In this document: in pieces, positions 23,914 to 37,610 of the stretch | Layout: every line of letters starts with the position of its first letter | How positions within the stretch are numbered: position 1 is the stretch's first letter | From: Artocarpus heterophyllus | Lineage: Eukaryota; Streptophyta; Magnoliopsida; Rosales; Moraceae | Assembly: GCA_025403435.1 (NCBI GenBank) | Contig: CM046347.1 | Coordinates: 25,618,597 to 25,682,596 of the forward strand | DNA: 64,000 nucleotides | Reading direction: 5' to 3' | Program-made: the position numbers and the translations under genes | The notes under the pieces: model-generated | The model's database searches: none | Seen by the model: the letters and a program-made list of their open reading frames with translations, nothing else | What the model was told of the DNA's origin: nothing

Positions 23914-26900
23914 TTAGAAAAAATGTGGATACAAAGCTTTCATGTCATCTTCACGTTCCCATGTAGCTTCTTCAACTTGCTGATTTCGCCATAACACCTT
24001 GACCAATGGAATCGCTTTATTCCTCAAAGTCCTAGTTTTTCGATCAAGTATCTTCATTGGTTTTTCTTCATAACTTAGGTCTTCTCGTATCTCGATCACT
24101 TGTGGCTCAATCACATGCGTAGGGTCCGGAACATACTTCTTCAGCATGGAGACATGAAATACATCATGTATTGCGGACATTTCAGATGGCAACTTCAGCT
24201 GATAAGCTACTTTGCCTACTTGTTTAACAATTTCATAAGGACCGATGAATCTTGGGCTTAACTTGCTTTTCTTCCCAAACCTCATAACCCCTTTCATTGG
24301 TGCAACTTTCAAGAACACATATTCGCCTACAGCGAACTCTAAAGGTCTTCTTCTTTTGTCAGCATAACTCTTTTGACGGCTTTGAGCAGTCTCTATTCTT
24401 TTTCTTATCAACTTTATCATCTCAGAAGTTTCATTTACAAAGTCGGTTCTTTCAGCATCAACACTTTCCATCAACTTCTTTTCATCAGCTTCGTGCCAAC
24501 ATATAGGTGACCTGCATTTCCGTCCATACAGTGCTTCATATGGTGCCATTCCAATTGTCGCCTGAAAGCTGTTGTTGTAAGCAAACTCTGCTAATGGCAA
24601 CATTTTACACCAGCTGGTCTTAAAATCGAGAGAACATGCCCGTAGCATATCTTCTAAAATCAAGTTCGTCCTCTCTGTTTGGCCGTCAGTCTGAGGATGA
24701 AAAGCTGTACTGAAATGAAGCCTGGTTCCCATTGCATTCTGGACACTTTTCCAAAATTTAGATGTGAACCTACCATCACGATCTGAGATAATTGACTTGG
24801 GAATCCCATGTAGTCGTACAATCTCCTTAACATAGAGTTCCGCTAATCGTTCCATGGAATAAGTGATCTTGATAGGAATGAAATGCGCCGTCTTCGTCAG
24901 CCGATCCACAATTACCCAAATTGCATCATAGCCGTTCGTAGTTCTGGGTAAGCCGGTAATGAAATCCATTGCTATTTCCTCCCACTTCCATTCAGGTATT
25001 TGAATAGACTGTAGTTCACCACCCGGTTTCTGGTGTTCAGCTTTTACTTGCTGACATGTCATACATTTCTTCACATACTTTGCAACATCACGTTTCATTC
25101 CAAACCACCAAAAGTTACCCTTTAGATCATTATACATCTTCGTTGCACCTGGATGAATAGAGTAAGGAGTGTCATGAATTTCTGCCAAGATCCTCTCCCT
25201 TAAATTATCAACATTGGGAACACATAAACGATCCTTAAGGTACAGAGTTTTGTCATCAGCAATACGAAACTCTTGACATTTTCCCTCTTTTATTTCATGC
25301 TTAATCCTTACAAGGCTTACGTCGTCATCTTGCTTACTCTGAATTTCATCATACATTGTCGGAGCAAGAGAGAGTGCTGATAGTTGACCTGCTATAAGTT
25401 CTAGACCGAAGTCTAAAATTTCCTTCCTTAAAGGTCGAGACATTGCTTGCATAGACATCAATGTGGCAACTGACTTCCTACTTAAAGCATCAGCTACTCG
25501 GTTAGCTTTACCAGGATGATAAAGGATTTCACAGTCATAATCCTTCACCAACTCTAGCCATCTTCGTTGTCTCATGTTCAGGTCTTTTTGCGTGAAGAAA
25601 TACTTCAGACTTTGATGATCAGTGAATATCTTGCATTGGACCCCATATAAATAGTGTCTCCATATCTTTAATGCAAAGACGACTGCTGCTAACTCGAGGT
25701 CATGAGTAGGATAGTTCTTTTCATAATCCTTTAGTTGCCTTGAAGCATAAGCAATCACCTTTTCATTTTGCATCAATACAGCTCCTAGGCCCATCTTGGA
25801 TGCATCACTATAGATTACGAACCCATCATTTCCCTCAGGAATTGCCAACACTGGAGCCGTCGTTAATCTTTTCTTCAACTCTTGAAAACTCTTTTCACAT
25901 GCATCCGTCCATTCATACTTCCTTCCTTTGCGAGTTAAGTTCGTGAGTGGAGCTGCTATCTTAGAGAAATCTTCTACGAATCTCTGATAGTAACCTGCTA
26001 GACCCAAGAAACTCCTTATTTCACTTGCATTCATCGGTTGCTTCCAATTGAGTACAGCTTCTACTTTCGTAGGGTCTACCATTATCCCATCCTTTGAAAT
26101 GACATGCCCTAGGAATGACACTTTATCAAGCCAAAACTAGCATTTAGAGAACTTAGCATAAAGCTGGTGTCTTCTTAAAGTCTCCAGCACGATCCTTAAA
26201 TACTCCTCATGCTCTTCCTGACTCTTCGAGTAGACAAGAATATCGTCGATAAATACAACAACAAATTTATCGAGAAAATCCTTGAATACCCTGTTCATTA
26301 AATCCATAAAGGCAGCAGGTGCATTCGTCAAACCGAAAGGCATAACCACAAATTCATGGTGACCATACCTCGACCTGAACGTAGTCTTGGGGATATCTCC
26401 TTCTTTAATCTTCAACTGGTGATATCCTGATCGTAGATCAATTTTTGAGAACATCGATGCACCCTTGAGCTAATCAAACAAATCATCAATTCGAGGCAAC
26501 AGATACTTGTTCTTGATCGTCACCTTGTTCAGTTCTCTGTAGTCGATGCAAAGTCTCATAGTGCCATCCTTCTTTTTCACAAATAAGACTGGTGCACCCC
26601 ACGGTGAGTGACTTGGCCTGATAAATCCTTTGTCAAGCAACTCCTTTAATTGCGTGTGAAGCTCCTTTAATTCTGCCGAGGCCATTCTGTAAGGAGCTTT
26701 TGAGATTGGTTCGGTGCCTGGAGCGAGCTCAATCTCAAATTCAACTTCTCTTTGTGGCGGTAGACTCATCAGATCATCAGGAAACACATCTTCATATTTA
26801 TGAACAACATGCACATCTTTAATTCTTGTCTTTCCTTCTTGGCTTTTGTCTACAACATTTGCCAGATAGCCCATACAGCCACTTGCTAACAGCTTCCTTG

Positions 26901-28545
26901 CTTTCATTGCCGATAAAAACATGTGGGGTTTCTTCCTGGTCTTGCCAATATAAACAAATTTCTGATCACCTTCAGGATGGAAGATCACCTTTCGTTTCCG
27001 GCATTCGATCACGGCATTATACTTGCTTAGGAAATCCATCCCAAGAATCATGTCATAGTCATGCATGTCGATCACAATAAGGTCGACGAAAAGTTCCCTA
27101 TCAGAAATCCATAGGGGTACTACACGCAAACAATGCGTGGATAATATCACTTCCCCAGAGGGTAGTGTCGTAGTGAATCCCTGTCTCATTGGTTCTAAAT
27201 GAACCCCTAACTTCCTAGCATGCGACATAGACACAAAAGAATGCGTGGCACCCGTATCAAAAAGAACATAAACATCATTACATAAGCTTGTTATCTGACC
27301 TGTGACCACATTGGAGGCTTCTGCAGCCACTTGTTCCTTTGTCATGGTATAGATTCGGGCATTCGTTGGTGGGGCTTCAAGTCTCCCTTGACTAATTAGT
27401 GGCCCTTCAAGGGAGGCTTGCATCTGATGCAGCTGGGCCTGAGGAGTAGGTCTCTGTGGGGCATTGGCATTTATCAATTTGGGGCAATTCTTTACGAAAT
27501 GATCTTCACGCCCACATATGAAACATTGATTCGTTCCCAGTCGACATTCCCCCGGATGCTTCTTTCCACATTTGGCACATGGTTGGAATCGCCTGTCATT
27601 GTTGTTGCGCTGACCATCATTGTGCCTTTTGTTGTCTTGGCCCTGCTGTTATTGAGGATTGCCCTTCCTCTTATTGTTTCTCCAGTTTTGACTGTTGTTG
27701 TTGCTGTTGTTATTGTTCCTGTGGGAAGGACGGTTCTGGCTATTAGCATTGTTGGCTTGCTGGTTGGGCTGAGGCTGATTCCTTCTTAACTTTGACAAAT
27801 GGAACTCAGCACGTTGGGCCCTCATAACAACCTGCTCTTGGGTCCTTGGCGGACTTGCCCCATCAACAATTGCAGCAATGTCTGGTCTAAGGGCTCTTAT
27901 CAACCTTCTGACCCTTTCATCTTCATTCATAACCATCCCTGGACACAGACGAGCAAGTTGATCAAACTTTGTCACCACATCAGTGACTGTCATATCCCCC
28001 TGACGTAAGCTTTCGAACTCCTCATAATATTTCCTCGTAACATTCATGTGGAAGAACTTCGTGTTGAACTCGTGAACAAAGTCAGCCCATGACATTTCTT
28101 CAACACTTCTGCTCTGTTCGATGCCATCCCACCATATCCTGGCCTCCATAGTAAGGCAGTACGAGGCACAGAGGAACTTTTCATTATCCGTGAAATCCAT
28201 GAGTCGTAAGGTAGCCTCAATTGTCTTTAACCATCCTTGAGCGACTAACGGGTCCTTAGAACCCTCAAAGTCAGCTGGCTTGACTCTCTTCCATCTAACC
28301 AAAAGAGGTTCCTGATAGGCTGCTCTTGGTTCAGCAGCAGGAACTGGGACTTCATTTACTTGTACTGGTGGCTGCGGAGGAGGAGGAGGCACATCATTGC
28401 CTGGTTGTTCACCATTCTGGCCATTGGCCCTTAATGCAGTTATTTCCCGTCGTTGATCCTCCAACTGCCTTTATAGTTCAGCGATCATCGTCATAAGTCT
28501 CTCGTTAGACTGGGTGCGGGTCTGCATTCTTCTATAGCCGTCCAT
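23914..28545 (-). pseudogene. Gypsy 1 gag-pol, single frame with four internal stops
   Basis: 1,544 codons in one frame from the ATG at 28545 to the stop at 23914. The order is gag (about 28350-27800), CCHC knuckle [14 protein letters not shown] near 27520, protease DTGATHSF near 27250, reverse transcriptase (FIDDILVYS near 26230), RNase H (DASKMGLGA near 25800), zinc-binding integrase (about 25200-24400, [11 protein letters not shown]) and a chromodomain-like tail (about 24080-23914). Stops interrupt at about 28472, 27649, 26473 and 26122. Three of them sit where family members have glutamine, so each is explained by one C-to-T change. No frameshift is present. Catalytic motifs look intact between the stops. 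The copy is non-autonomous as it stands. Confidence 0.92.
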
Positions 28546-28736
28546 CGTAAATTTCCTAAAATAATAAGGACTTAAAATTCATCTTCTATTTACGAGACAG
28601 GTTTTCATTACTATGTCATTAATCATTAAACATTCAAACCTTAATCTTATTATCATACTTGCATCAGTACATCTAACAAACTTACTTGGAGGACTTGGAT
28701 TGACGTGTGGCGATATGAATTGTAATCGAAAGATTC

Positions 28737-28749
28737 GCTTTGATACCAA
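28737..28749 (-). other. Primer-binding site of Gypsy 1
   Basis: The minus strand reads TTGGTATCAAAGC a few bases inside the 5' LTR. It is one base off the standard TGGTATCAGAGC complement of the initiator methionine tRNA 3' end. Confidence 0.8.
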
Positions 28750-28753
28750 AGAC

Positions 28754-31450
28754 TGTAACGCCCCTTAATACGGACGTCATAGATATCGTTACATACTTAC
28801 ATTCATACATGCTTAAATAATTAAACTCATAGATAATATCAACTCAATCGTACTATAGATTTTAAAAGTACTTAAACTTACATTACCAGGATCCATTCAT
28901 ACAATTTTTTTTTTTAAAACTTACGTTGTTTCGAAGAACATAGTTTAATTTTATTCCATAACATAATTTATTCGTTTATACTTAAATTATTCATGAACTT
29001 ATTTAATAATAATTGATAATCAAATAGTAAAATCAAGACTTATTAAAATCTCACATTAAATCACTTTGATCATCACATCTTTGAAATCCACTTATTCCCA
29101 CGGTTCGGCAGGCCGAACTTGGGACTTCGGCAAGCCGAACAACATCGGCAAGCCGGAGCGTCTTCCACCGGCAGGCCGGCAGAAGCTTTGTAATTCGGAC
29201 CAAAAATTTATCCAGGTTCGGCAGGCCGAAAAAAATAGATCGGTCGGCCGATCTTCTGGTCTTCGGCAGGCCGGACACGGAGTTCGGCAGGCCGTCCGAG
29301 ACCAAATCTACTTTGGAAGAAAAATTTAAAACGTTCTAACTTTACGTAAAATATAGCGGAAGATCATATTTCATAAAAAAATGATAAAATAACTTATAAA
29401 ACCATAATATAAGTATTCTTAAAAAACTCAACATATAATATGTTCAAAATATATAATTTTATTAAATCATAAATTCATTTCTTCTTGGCGTGCTTCCGGT
29501 TACAATTCATCGTTCATGTTGCTCACACGCCGTTCCATGTCCTCCACCTATTCCATGACTCTCTTACCCTTATCTGCAACATGACATATAAAACATGAAT
29601 AAGCTAATGCTTAGTAAGTACATAAAATTCTCACAATTTAAAACATTTCATAAACATCATCATCGTCATCATCATCATCGTATCATAAAAGTGCCTTAAG
29701 CACAATTTCATAGAAACATATCTTTCATAATATTGACCATTTTAAAATTTATTCCATATATATATTTTTTTATTCTTAAGGGCCCAAGTGTTGCACCATA
29801 AACATCATCATTGGCGCGCCGTCATGAGAGGAGAAGGGTAGCTAATCCCAAACCAACATGACATCATAACATATCATTTTATAACATTGGGTGTGCAACA
29901 CTTATTAGGTGATACATATATACATAATTTTCATACTTTGAAACATACCATAATCATCATACATGCATAACTTTAAATCATGAAAAACTTTTCATAAGAA
30001 ATCCTTTAAGAAAAATCATCATAAAATCATCAGGAAAATCCTTGTAAACATATCATTAAACCTTGAAAAAGTGTCATGTTGCAGGTGAGAATGTACTTAC
30101 TTTATCGATAGCTTACTTAACCTTAATATTGCACTTGGTGACGACACCGCGGTCTCGTTGTGCTCGCTTCCTTAAGTGTCCATGCCATATATCCATTTTA
30201 AGATGCAATAAAAAATCAATACTTATCATAAAATATCCATACACTCATCTCATATTTTAAATATTATTCAAAACCCTACATCTAAACATAATTATCTTTT
30301 AAATAAAACAAAACATTTCATAATCATAAAATACATCCATCTTACATACTCATACATAAGCATAATTAACAACTTTTCACGAAAACATCATTCTTTACCT
30401 ATAGAATAATCATTACATTTTTCATACCTTCAAAATTAAACAGTAACATTTTACTGTGAGGGGTAGAAGACAGAATATTCATTTTTCATAAAACGTTAAA
30501 ATGACATAAAACGTGAAGAAACATCACACATAATACTCATGAGCATCATAATAAAAACACAAAACAAAACACAATACCTAGAGAGGATATTGTAGGCGAA
30601 GTTTGAAGAGGAGAACATCTTTTTACATTTACCAAAAAAACTGAATTCATACCTTGAAGTTTCTTCTCGAAATTCTTGAATTCACCAACGAAACAAAACT
30701 TTTTCTTTCAATATACTCAAAAATTTTCACGGGAGAGAGAAATTTCGTGAAGAAGAAAAGAAGAGGAAGATTAGAAAGTCAGAAAAAATGTCTCAGACTT
30801 TTGAGAGAGAGAAAAAAAAAATTAATAAAAAGAAGAAACGTTAATTAATTTTCTTTTAACGTAATAAACATAATGAGCATTCATGGCCTTCATTAAGTCA
30901 GAAAAATCTGACTGATAAGAGAGTGATTGGCGTGGGAAAGGAGGAAAAAGAAAAGAAAGGTCAAACATTATCAATCTTACCTTAAATTTACCTTCTAAAA
31001 ATAGGAAACCTCTTAATATAATACAAATCTATTCCTTAAATTTTCTTAACTGATAAAAACATTCCATTATTATACCAATTAATCACATTAATTCACCCAA
31101 TTAACGTAATTAACTCAGTCATAACTCTGGAGAGATTTCTGTTGACTGTTTGTCAGCTTTGTTCGGCCTGCCGATTTTCCCTCTTCGGCCTGCCGATCTG
31201 TCAATAAATGCCATAACATAAAACATTCATACATCATTGCATCATAAATAATCATATATTTATAATTTCACATGAACACTAGAGCACAACGATTCCATGC
31301 GGTCGTCACCTGTTACAAATCTTGACATAAAAAAAAATTAGTAACATGCACATCACATATCATATCATATAACGTTATTTATTAATAACATTCCTTAATA
31401 GCGTTACTAACTTAACGTGGTCTGTTATATAAAAATAGGCGGGTGTTACA
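28754..31450 (-). repeat. Gypsy 1, 5' LTR
   Basis: 2,697 bp, near-identical to 21187-23877. The small differences include single transitions near 31040-31150 and an extra T at about 31260. It carries the second copy of the palindrome cluster (29104-29297). Confidence 0.94.
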
Positions 31451-31462
31451 CACTACACCACT

Positions 31463-32043
31463 TGTTGGAAATTCAGGCAAGAATTTCAAAGAATCAAGAA
31501 CAAGAAAATAAACTTTGCAGAACTGAACATCAAGAATTTTACCGAGGTTCAGACAAAGATTGTCCTATGTCCTCGTTGAGCTGTCTCACAGGAAGCTCTT
31601 CCACTATATGAGAAGAAAAATTATACCCTCAATCTCACCAAATTATTCAGAACAAACTAGAGAAAAGAAAACCTAAAATGCTCAACAAGAAAACCCCAAG
31701 AAAGAACTAACTTTGTGTTTACAGAGAAGAATACCCAGTGAAACAATCTCAGTCCCAGATTCTCTCAATTCCTAAACACTATAGCCCGCTTTCTTCCTTT
31801 CTTTCCCTGAGCAACTCTCTCTCTCTCTGTGCTGATTTTTTCTTCCTAAACCTTATCGGAGGCAAGGAATAAGAAGAATGATCACAACCCTAGCAACATT
31901 ACATATTTATACTAAATGTCAATGGTGAGATTCACATCCACGTGCAAGGTTCAAATCACATAAGACATAACCGACTTGTTGTAAAGCATTTGGGCATAAA
32001 TTTCTTCTCTTGCACGTTGTTGTTTTAGCGAAATTATCCAACA
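31463..32043 (-). repeat. Copia 1, 5' LTR
   Basis: 581 bp, partner of 16483-17064. Only 12 bp of Copia internal sequence separate it from the Gypsy 1 target duplication. Confidence 0.93.
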
Positions 32044-32048
32044 GTTTT

Positions 32049-33149
32049 CTTTTTTCACTTTGTGCTTTCAAATTGTGAATAGATCTACCGGTTTTCAAAA
32101 ATTCCGTTTTATCTATACAATTTTTGCATGAAAAATTAGAATTTGAAAGACAACACGCCATATATAACTCCTGTTACTTCCGATGATAGTTATATTCAGT
32201 GACATATTCATCTAATTTACATTTATATAGATTGACAAGGTCAAGCACGTTTAGGCGTAAAAGAGTGTCAATCAATTGAACATTTAGTATTAACAGCCTT
32301 ACCCATAAATCCATTGTCGTACACATCTGTCCATAGCAACTGTCAATTAGTAAATGATGCTACAGGGAGGAAAGCAATAATGTATGCAGCAAGAAGTCTT
32401 TGTTTCTTACTTTATATCGAAGTGGAATAACTAGAAGTCACTAAACATCTACTTAATTATGTCTTTGATCGTCAGTTTGGCCCAAAAAAAAAAAAAAGCC
32501 CACAAACACGCGCAGGTTTATTCTTTTCTTTCTTTTTAAATATGGTATGGGGGTCATTAAAACTTCTCAGTATATATAACCCAAAACATACACCCACGCA
32601 CCTAACCACTTGAAACAAGTTTATGATTATTTAGTGAGATAATACAATATTGGCTCAAGCAAAGAAGCCAATAACGAAGGGAGACATCATATGACAAAAC
32701 CTGACGCTGAATAAGTTATAGTATATAATTATTATATTGACTATGAGCATGACAAAACTATATGTGCAATTCATTAAAAATAAAAAGTTTGTTTGGGAAA
32801 CAAGTTAGAAAAAAAAAAGTTTCAACTGTTATAGTAAAAAGCAAGAGTTTAATACAATGTAAAGTCTCACATGCTAAAGTGTGTAAGTTTCACTTTCATG
32901 TTTCTCGAACGAACTCAAAAGCAATTTTGTTTTAGCTAAAAATTTTCTTTTGCATGAACATCTTCCGCCACAAAAAACAATTGCCTTGCACTATCATGAA
33001 TGTAACAGAAACAAGCACTGACATATACTTTTATTCGTTTAATCACGTGACGTTACAAATACATCCCTGTCACACTAAATGACTAATTAACAATTCATGG
33101 AGATAAACGCCCTAGCCAATTGGATTAAAACTCTAGTCAAATATATATA
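32049..33149. other. Continuation of xylanase A upstream DNA and 3' flank of xylanase B
   Basis: No gene. The part from 32049 to about 32690 matches 39418-40063, so it is the original distal upstream region of gene A, displaced by the retrotransposon. The part from about 32690 to 33149 matches 46859-47333, the 3' flank of gene C. Near 32690 it holds the uninterrupted version of the site where Copia 2 inserted upstream of gene B. Confidence 0.8.
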
Positions 33150-34803
33150 TTAAGCATGAAGTTGGATTATCAGTGGTTCAGGGTGATCATCATCAGTCTC
33201 AGGATGATCAACTTTTGGTCCCACATTCAAGCTCTGAGAAAATGAAGAGGATTTGATTATTTTTGGGTGTTCAATCTTCACTTGATAATCTCCATGGAAA
33301 AGGGAGGTGTCGTAAAAGCCGAAAGCACCAGAAGTACCAGTAGTTACGACGCCGTTTCGGAAGCCCCACTCGTGCAGTAGCTTGTCAACGACATCACCGG
33401 TGGGCAAGTTTTTGAAGTTGTTGTCCGTCAAGCACATCGCCCAACATCCTTGTGGTCTCCACGGTGACCAGATCACTATTCCTTTCACCCCAGGGTGTGA
33501 GTGTACTTCCCTCAGAATACGCTCCAGGTAAATCGCCTGCCCAACATAAACAATTAAATATTAGAGCTTGTAAGCTACTTATATGAAAATGATATATATA
33601 TAAATATGTATATGTGTATATGAGAAAAAATATATAGACTTAGCACATCTTAGTTAAATTAAAATAATGATATCATAAATTGTGCGTACAAACAATTTGG
33701 TTTATATAGCACGATCAATTCAAACATGTTACATAAACATATCATTAAAAAAAAAAAAAAAGAAAGAAAAGTTTACCTGGTTGGGAGATTTTAGAACGTC
33801 CAATTCGGTAATCCAAATAGGCAAACCCGTAGCAGCAAGAACATCAATGGTGGATCTGACGTAAGCAAGATTCGGAACACTAAAATGGCCCTGAAGCCCA
33901 ATCCCCAATTTCCCTCTATTATTCCCGGGAAAGCCCAGAATCTCCCTCACCTTCTGAAGGTACTGTCGCGGCTCGGCCGACCCATCTGTCGGATTCTCAA
34001 TTGTGTTGTACTCATTCAAGAACATCGTCGTCGTCGAATCGGCCCTAAAGGCCCAACTGTAAAACAGAGCCGACGTATTATTTCCCATTTTACCCTCGAA
34101 GAAACCGTGGTGCAAATTCTCGTTGACCACGTCCCACGCGACGAGCTGGCCCCTGTACCGGGAAACGACAGAGTTGAGCCTCCTGTAAACGGCGTCATAG
34201 AGTTGTCGTTCGGAGAGGGAGTTGAGCCAACTGGGCTGGTACTGGGAATTGTCCCAGAAGACGTTGTGGCCGCGGACGGTGACGTTGTGTCGTTTGGCGA
34301 ACTGGAGCATGGCGTCGGCCTTGGAGTAGTCCTCCTTGCCCTGTGTCGTTTCGGTGGCGTACCACTTCATCTCGTCCTCGAAGGTGGTGACGGTGAACGA
34401 CCTCGAAGTGAACCAGTTTTGGTAGGCTTGGTTGGTGAGGATGTTGTCGTTTATGGCGCAGCCAAAAGGGAAGCTGGGTTTGTTCTGTTGGATGAAGAGC
34501 GTTGAGTTTGGTAAAGGATTGCCTTGTGCGTCCACTACTCTGATTCTCACGTTGCTCTTACGCACCTGAGAAAATTAACATAAATTTTATTATTTCCGTC
34601 ATTTAAATGCTTGCTATGTATATATTTGGCTTTTGCTTTGGGAATATTTTCATAAATTCTCATTACAATATGATTTTTTAAAATCGACCAAAACGCACCC
34701 CAAACCAGTAAAAAATAAAAAATATGAAAATTCAAATAAAATATAAAAACAATTAAATATTAAAAATAATAATGTTTTATTTTTTTTTCTCTCCCTTCCT
34801 CAG

Positions 34804-34834
<31 letters not shown>

Positions 34835-37572
34835 ATGCGGTAAACCAAAATCGCAAATAGGCTGAAACTAATCTCGTAAATCGAAGCAAAGCAGCAAAAA
34901 TGTTTTTTAAAAAAACAAAAGTTCTGGGCGATCTCCATGGACCAGAAAATGCAGTTTAGGTCACAAATGGCATATATAGCCAGTCCCGCAAGTGGCTGAT
35001 GGTGGAGCTTCAAGCCAAGCCAACTGATTCCTGAGCTCCCAAAGAAATTTTTGGAAATAAATCCTCAGATGGCGTTCAAAATCAAATTTCCCACAACCAA
35101 CTTCGTTGATTAATGGGTTATTACTCTCTCCTTTTCTTTTGTTATTGCCGGAGAAGGAACTTGGTTTTCGAAAATAGAAATAGTAATTAACTTTGAATTT
35201 CTCTACGAAATCCAACCATCTCTATTACTCGGGAAATTTACAAATCCTTTGTTTCATTAAAGAGTTTTTTTTTTTGTATTTCAAAGGCATGCGTTTCTTG
35301 AAAATATGTACAAATTTACAAAGCGTTCGAGATCAGCTGGAACTATACAGACGGAACCAAATTATTACAGAACTTAAGAATTTTACACTAGAAATTTTGA
35401 AATTATATAATTTAAACGACGTTATCAAATGACACGGAAAAGTTTATATTCACCCAGCAGTACAAACAAGTTTTCATTAACTAAAAAAAAGGTCCTTTTT
35501 TAAACCCAAAAAAAAAAAAAAAAAAAAAAAGCAAATGGCCCAATTTTTCACGAGTTTGTATATTGGATTTTTTTAGCAGGGAAATCTAAATAAGTTTTTG
35601 TACACAGATGTATGCATATGAATATGACTTGTGTGTAAAATGTATGTGTGTATGTGTAAAGAAATGAATAAAACGAGACGCAAGTTTACCTTATGAATGC
35701 TTTGGTCTTGATGAGATTTCCACTCGTTTTGAGTAAATGGTTGGAGAGAGATGCTATCGATCCAAATCTCAACTGATGTGTTCTTGCTCTGAAGAAACCA
35801 TTACTTAATAAAGGAATGTTAAAAATTTGTGAAGGCCATTTACTTGTTTAAACTTTCTTCTTCTTTTTTTTTTTTTTTAACAATTACGAACATGTTATAA
35901 AGTAGAGCAACTGCTATTAATAAAATAACAAGATTTAATTTAAAAAATATACTATATATTAAACTGAAAGTTATAATTTTTTAAATAAGGGGAAAAAGGA
36001 TGTTTCTACAACGTACAACCTCAAAATAGAGCTCTGCAGGGCCTGATTCATCTACAGTGAGACCGCCTTTGAGAAAAGACCAACAATGGGATTCAGCAAC
36101 TGCAGAACCAGCATGTTTGAACCCACTTGTTGTCTTGAAAGTAGCTGTTATAGGGACATCATTTCCCCTATTTACCCTTATCCAAGCTTCGTGTAAAAAT
36201 AAGCATAAATAAGATGAATCAGTCAGTCCACGTCGAATTTGCTAGATAAAATTATTATCAAATAATTTAGGTATGTGTTTAGAATGTTAGTTAAAATTAA
36301 TTAATTTTAACTATTTATACGATAAAGCTCTCAGTAAATATAGCAAAAAAACAAAAAGTTTCTATAATATAAAGTCTCATATGTTACAGTTCTTGACTTA
36401 AAATTTTAATTCTAACTAACTTATGAAATACTCACCAGAAAATGTGTATATATTGTCCTTTTGAAGATAAAGTTTCTGAGACACACTATCATGCGGTTTG
36501 TTTCTGCTATGAGCCACAATGAATTTGTTATTGCCTTGTGATCCTCTATGTTGTATTTTGGCATCACCAAAGGTGGACCACCCTTTCAAGCCCTCATCCA
36601 GTTCTGGGTTAATGAGTATTCCTCCTCCATATTGAGGTTTCTGGGGGTTTTCAAGACACTGAAATAGAGAAGATTGGAGAAGGGAAATTATAATGTAATT
36701 ATATAAAATGCTTGGGGAAAAAGCATTTTAGAGTGCTAAAATAGATAGTTTCATAACCACAAGTATAAATGTTTATAACATGGATGGCTTGCCTCAATGC
36801 TGGCTGTGTAATCATAGGATAAAGCATTTACTCCAAAACCTGCAGAATGTGTATAATTTTGTGTTAATATTTGGTTTGATTGATCACTGGTTGAAGTCAT
36901 AATCAATTAACAGTTTTGTCACTTCAAATTTTGACTGCATAAAATAACAAGTCACTATAACAAATTTTAAATTAAGTGAAATTATAATTTGGTACGGATA
37001 GAGCGAAACATAGGACTAGTCTAGCAAGATGTCTCTCTGGGAGGGAGAGATTCTAACTTCTTGGTGAATATTTAATTTATGGCTTTTTTTAAAATTCAAT
37101 TGTTGTAATTTTGTGGAATAATTAAAAAAATTCCTTCTTAACAGCTTATTATTTTTATTGCAGGCCATCTGGTGAATCTTCATAATATTTTAATTATCAA
37201 ATTTAGCTTGGTTTAAAAGTATATATAATAACCAAACATAATATATTAGTAGATACGTCAGACATAAGATATTAGTAAGACAAAGTAAGAAAATGTTTAT
37301 CTCCAGAGTCTAGATTCTTCTTTTTTTCTCCTTCTCTCTTATTGAAGCCCTCTTATCCGAAACCTTAGTTCATGTACCTCAAGACTAGCTAACATATATC
37401 ATACATTTGTGTGTGGGAATCTTATTTACAACATATTGTAGGCAATATAGTTGACAATGTGTACGTTATAGTTAACAATCCTATATATGTGTGTGCGTGT
37501 GTTTGAACCATATACAAACACGAGCACATATATACGTGTGTGCAATGTATAATATAGTTGACAATGTGTACG

Positions 37573-37610
<38 letters not shown>

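Larger units (their letters stand above)
21182..31455 (-). mobile_element. Ty3/Gypsy LTR retrotransposon (Del/Tekay-like), nested in Copia 1
   Basis: LTRs at 21187-23877 and 28754-31450, flanked by a perfect 5-bp target duplication, CACTA (21182-21186 and 31451-31455). Coding strand is minus. A primer-binding site resembling the initiator-Met type lies beside the 5' LTR at 28737-28749, and a purine tract beside the 3' LTR at 23878-23893. The integrase is followed by a chromodomain-like tail, placing it among chromoviruses; LTRs near 2.7 kb fit Del/Tekay. I counted about 20 differences between its LTRs (under 1%), so it is younger than the Copia around it. The insertion lies 12 bp inside the Copia 5' LTR border, in the region of its primer-binding site. 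Confidence 0.95.
16478..32048 (-). mobile_element. Ty1/Copia LTR retrotransposon, decayed, split by a Gypsy element
   Basis: The LTRs lie at 16483-17064 and 31463-32043, both bounded by TGTTGG and CCAACA. Internal coding sequence runs on the minus strand, so the right LTR is the 5' LTR. Flanking 5-mers are gttat (16478-16482) and gtttt (32044-32048), a target duplication with one mismatch. The paralogous uninterrupted site near 39413 supports these borders. A purine tract (minus strand AAGGTGGAG) abuts the left LTR. By eye the LTRs differ at roughly 25 of 582 positions, mostly transitions. Without the nested Gypsy the element is about 5.3 kb. Domain order (integrase before reverse transcriptase) and motifs fit a Tnt1/Tork-like lineage. 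Confidence 0.93.

Noticed and set aside
16478..32048. A single giant 15.6 kb retrotransposon
   Set aside because: Two LTR pairs, two target duplications and two polyprotein types show a Gypsy element nested in a Copia element.
33885..34505. 206-codon open frame on the plus strand
   Set aside because: It lies antisense to exon 6 of xylanase B and its twin (48307-48711) is antisense to gene C. It follows from codon bias in the real exon.
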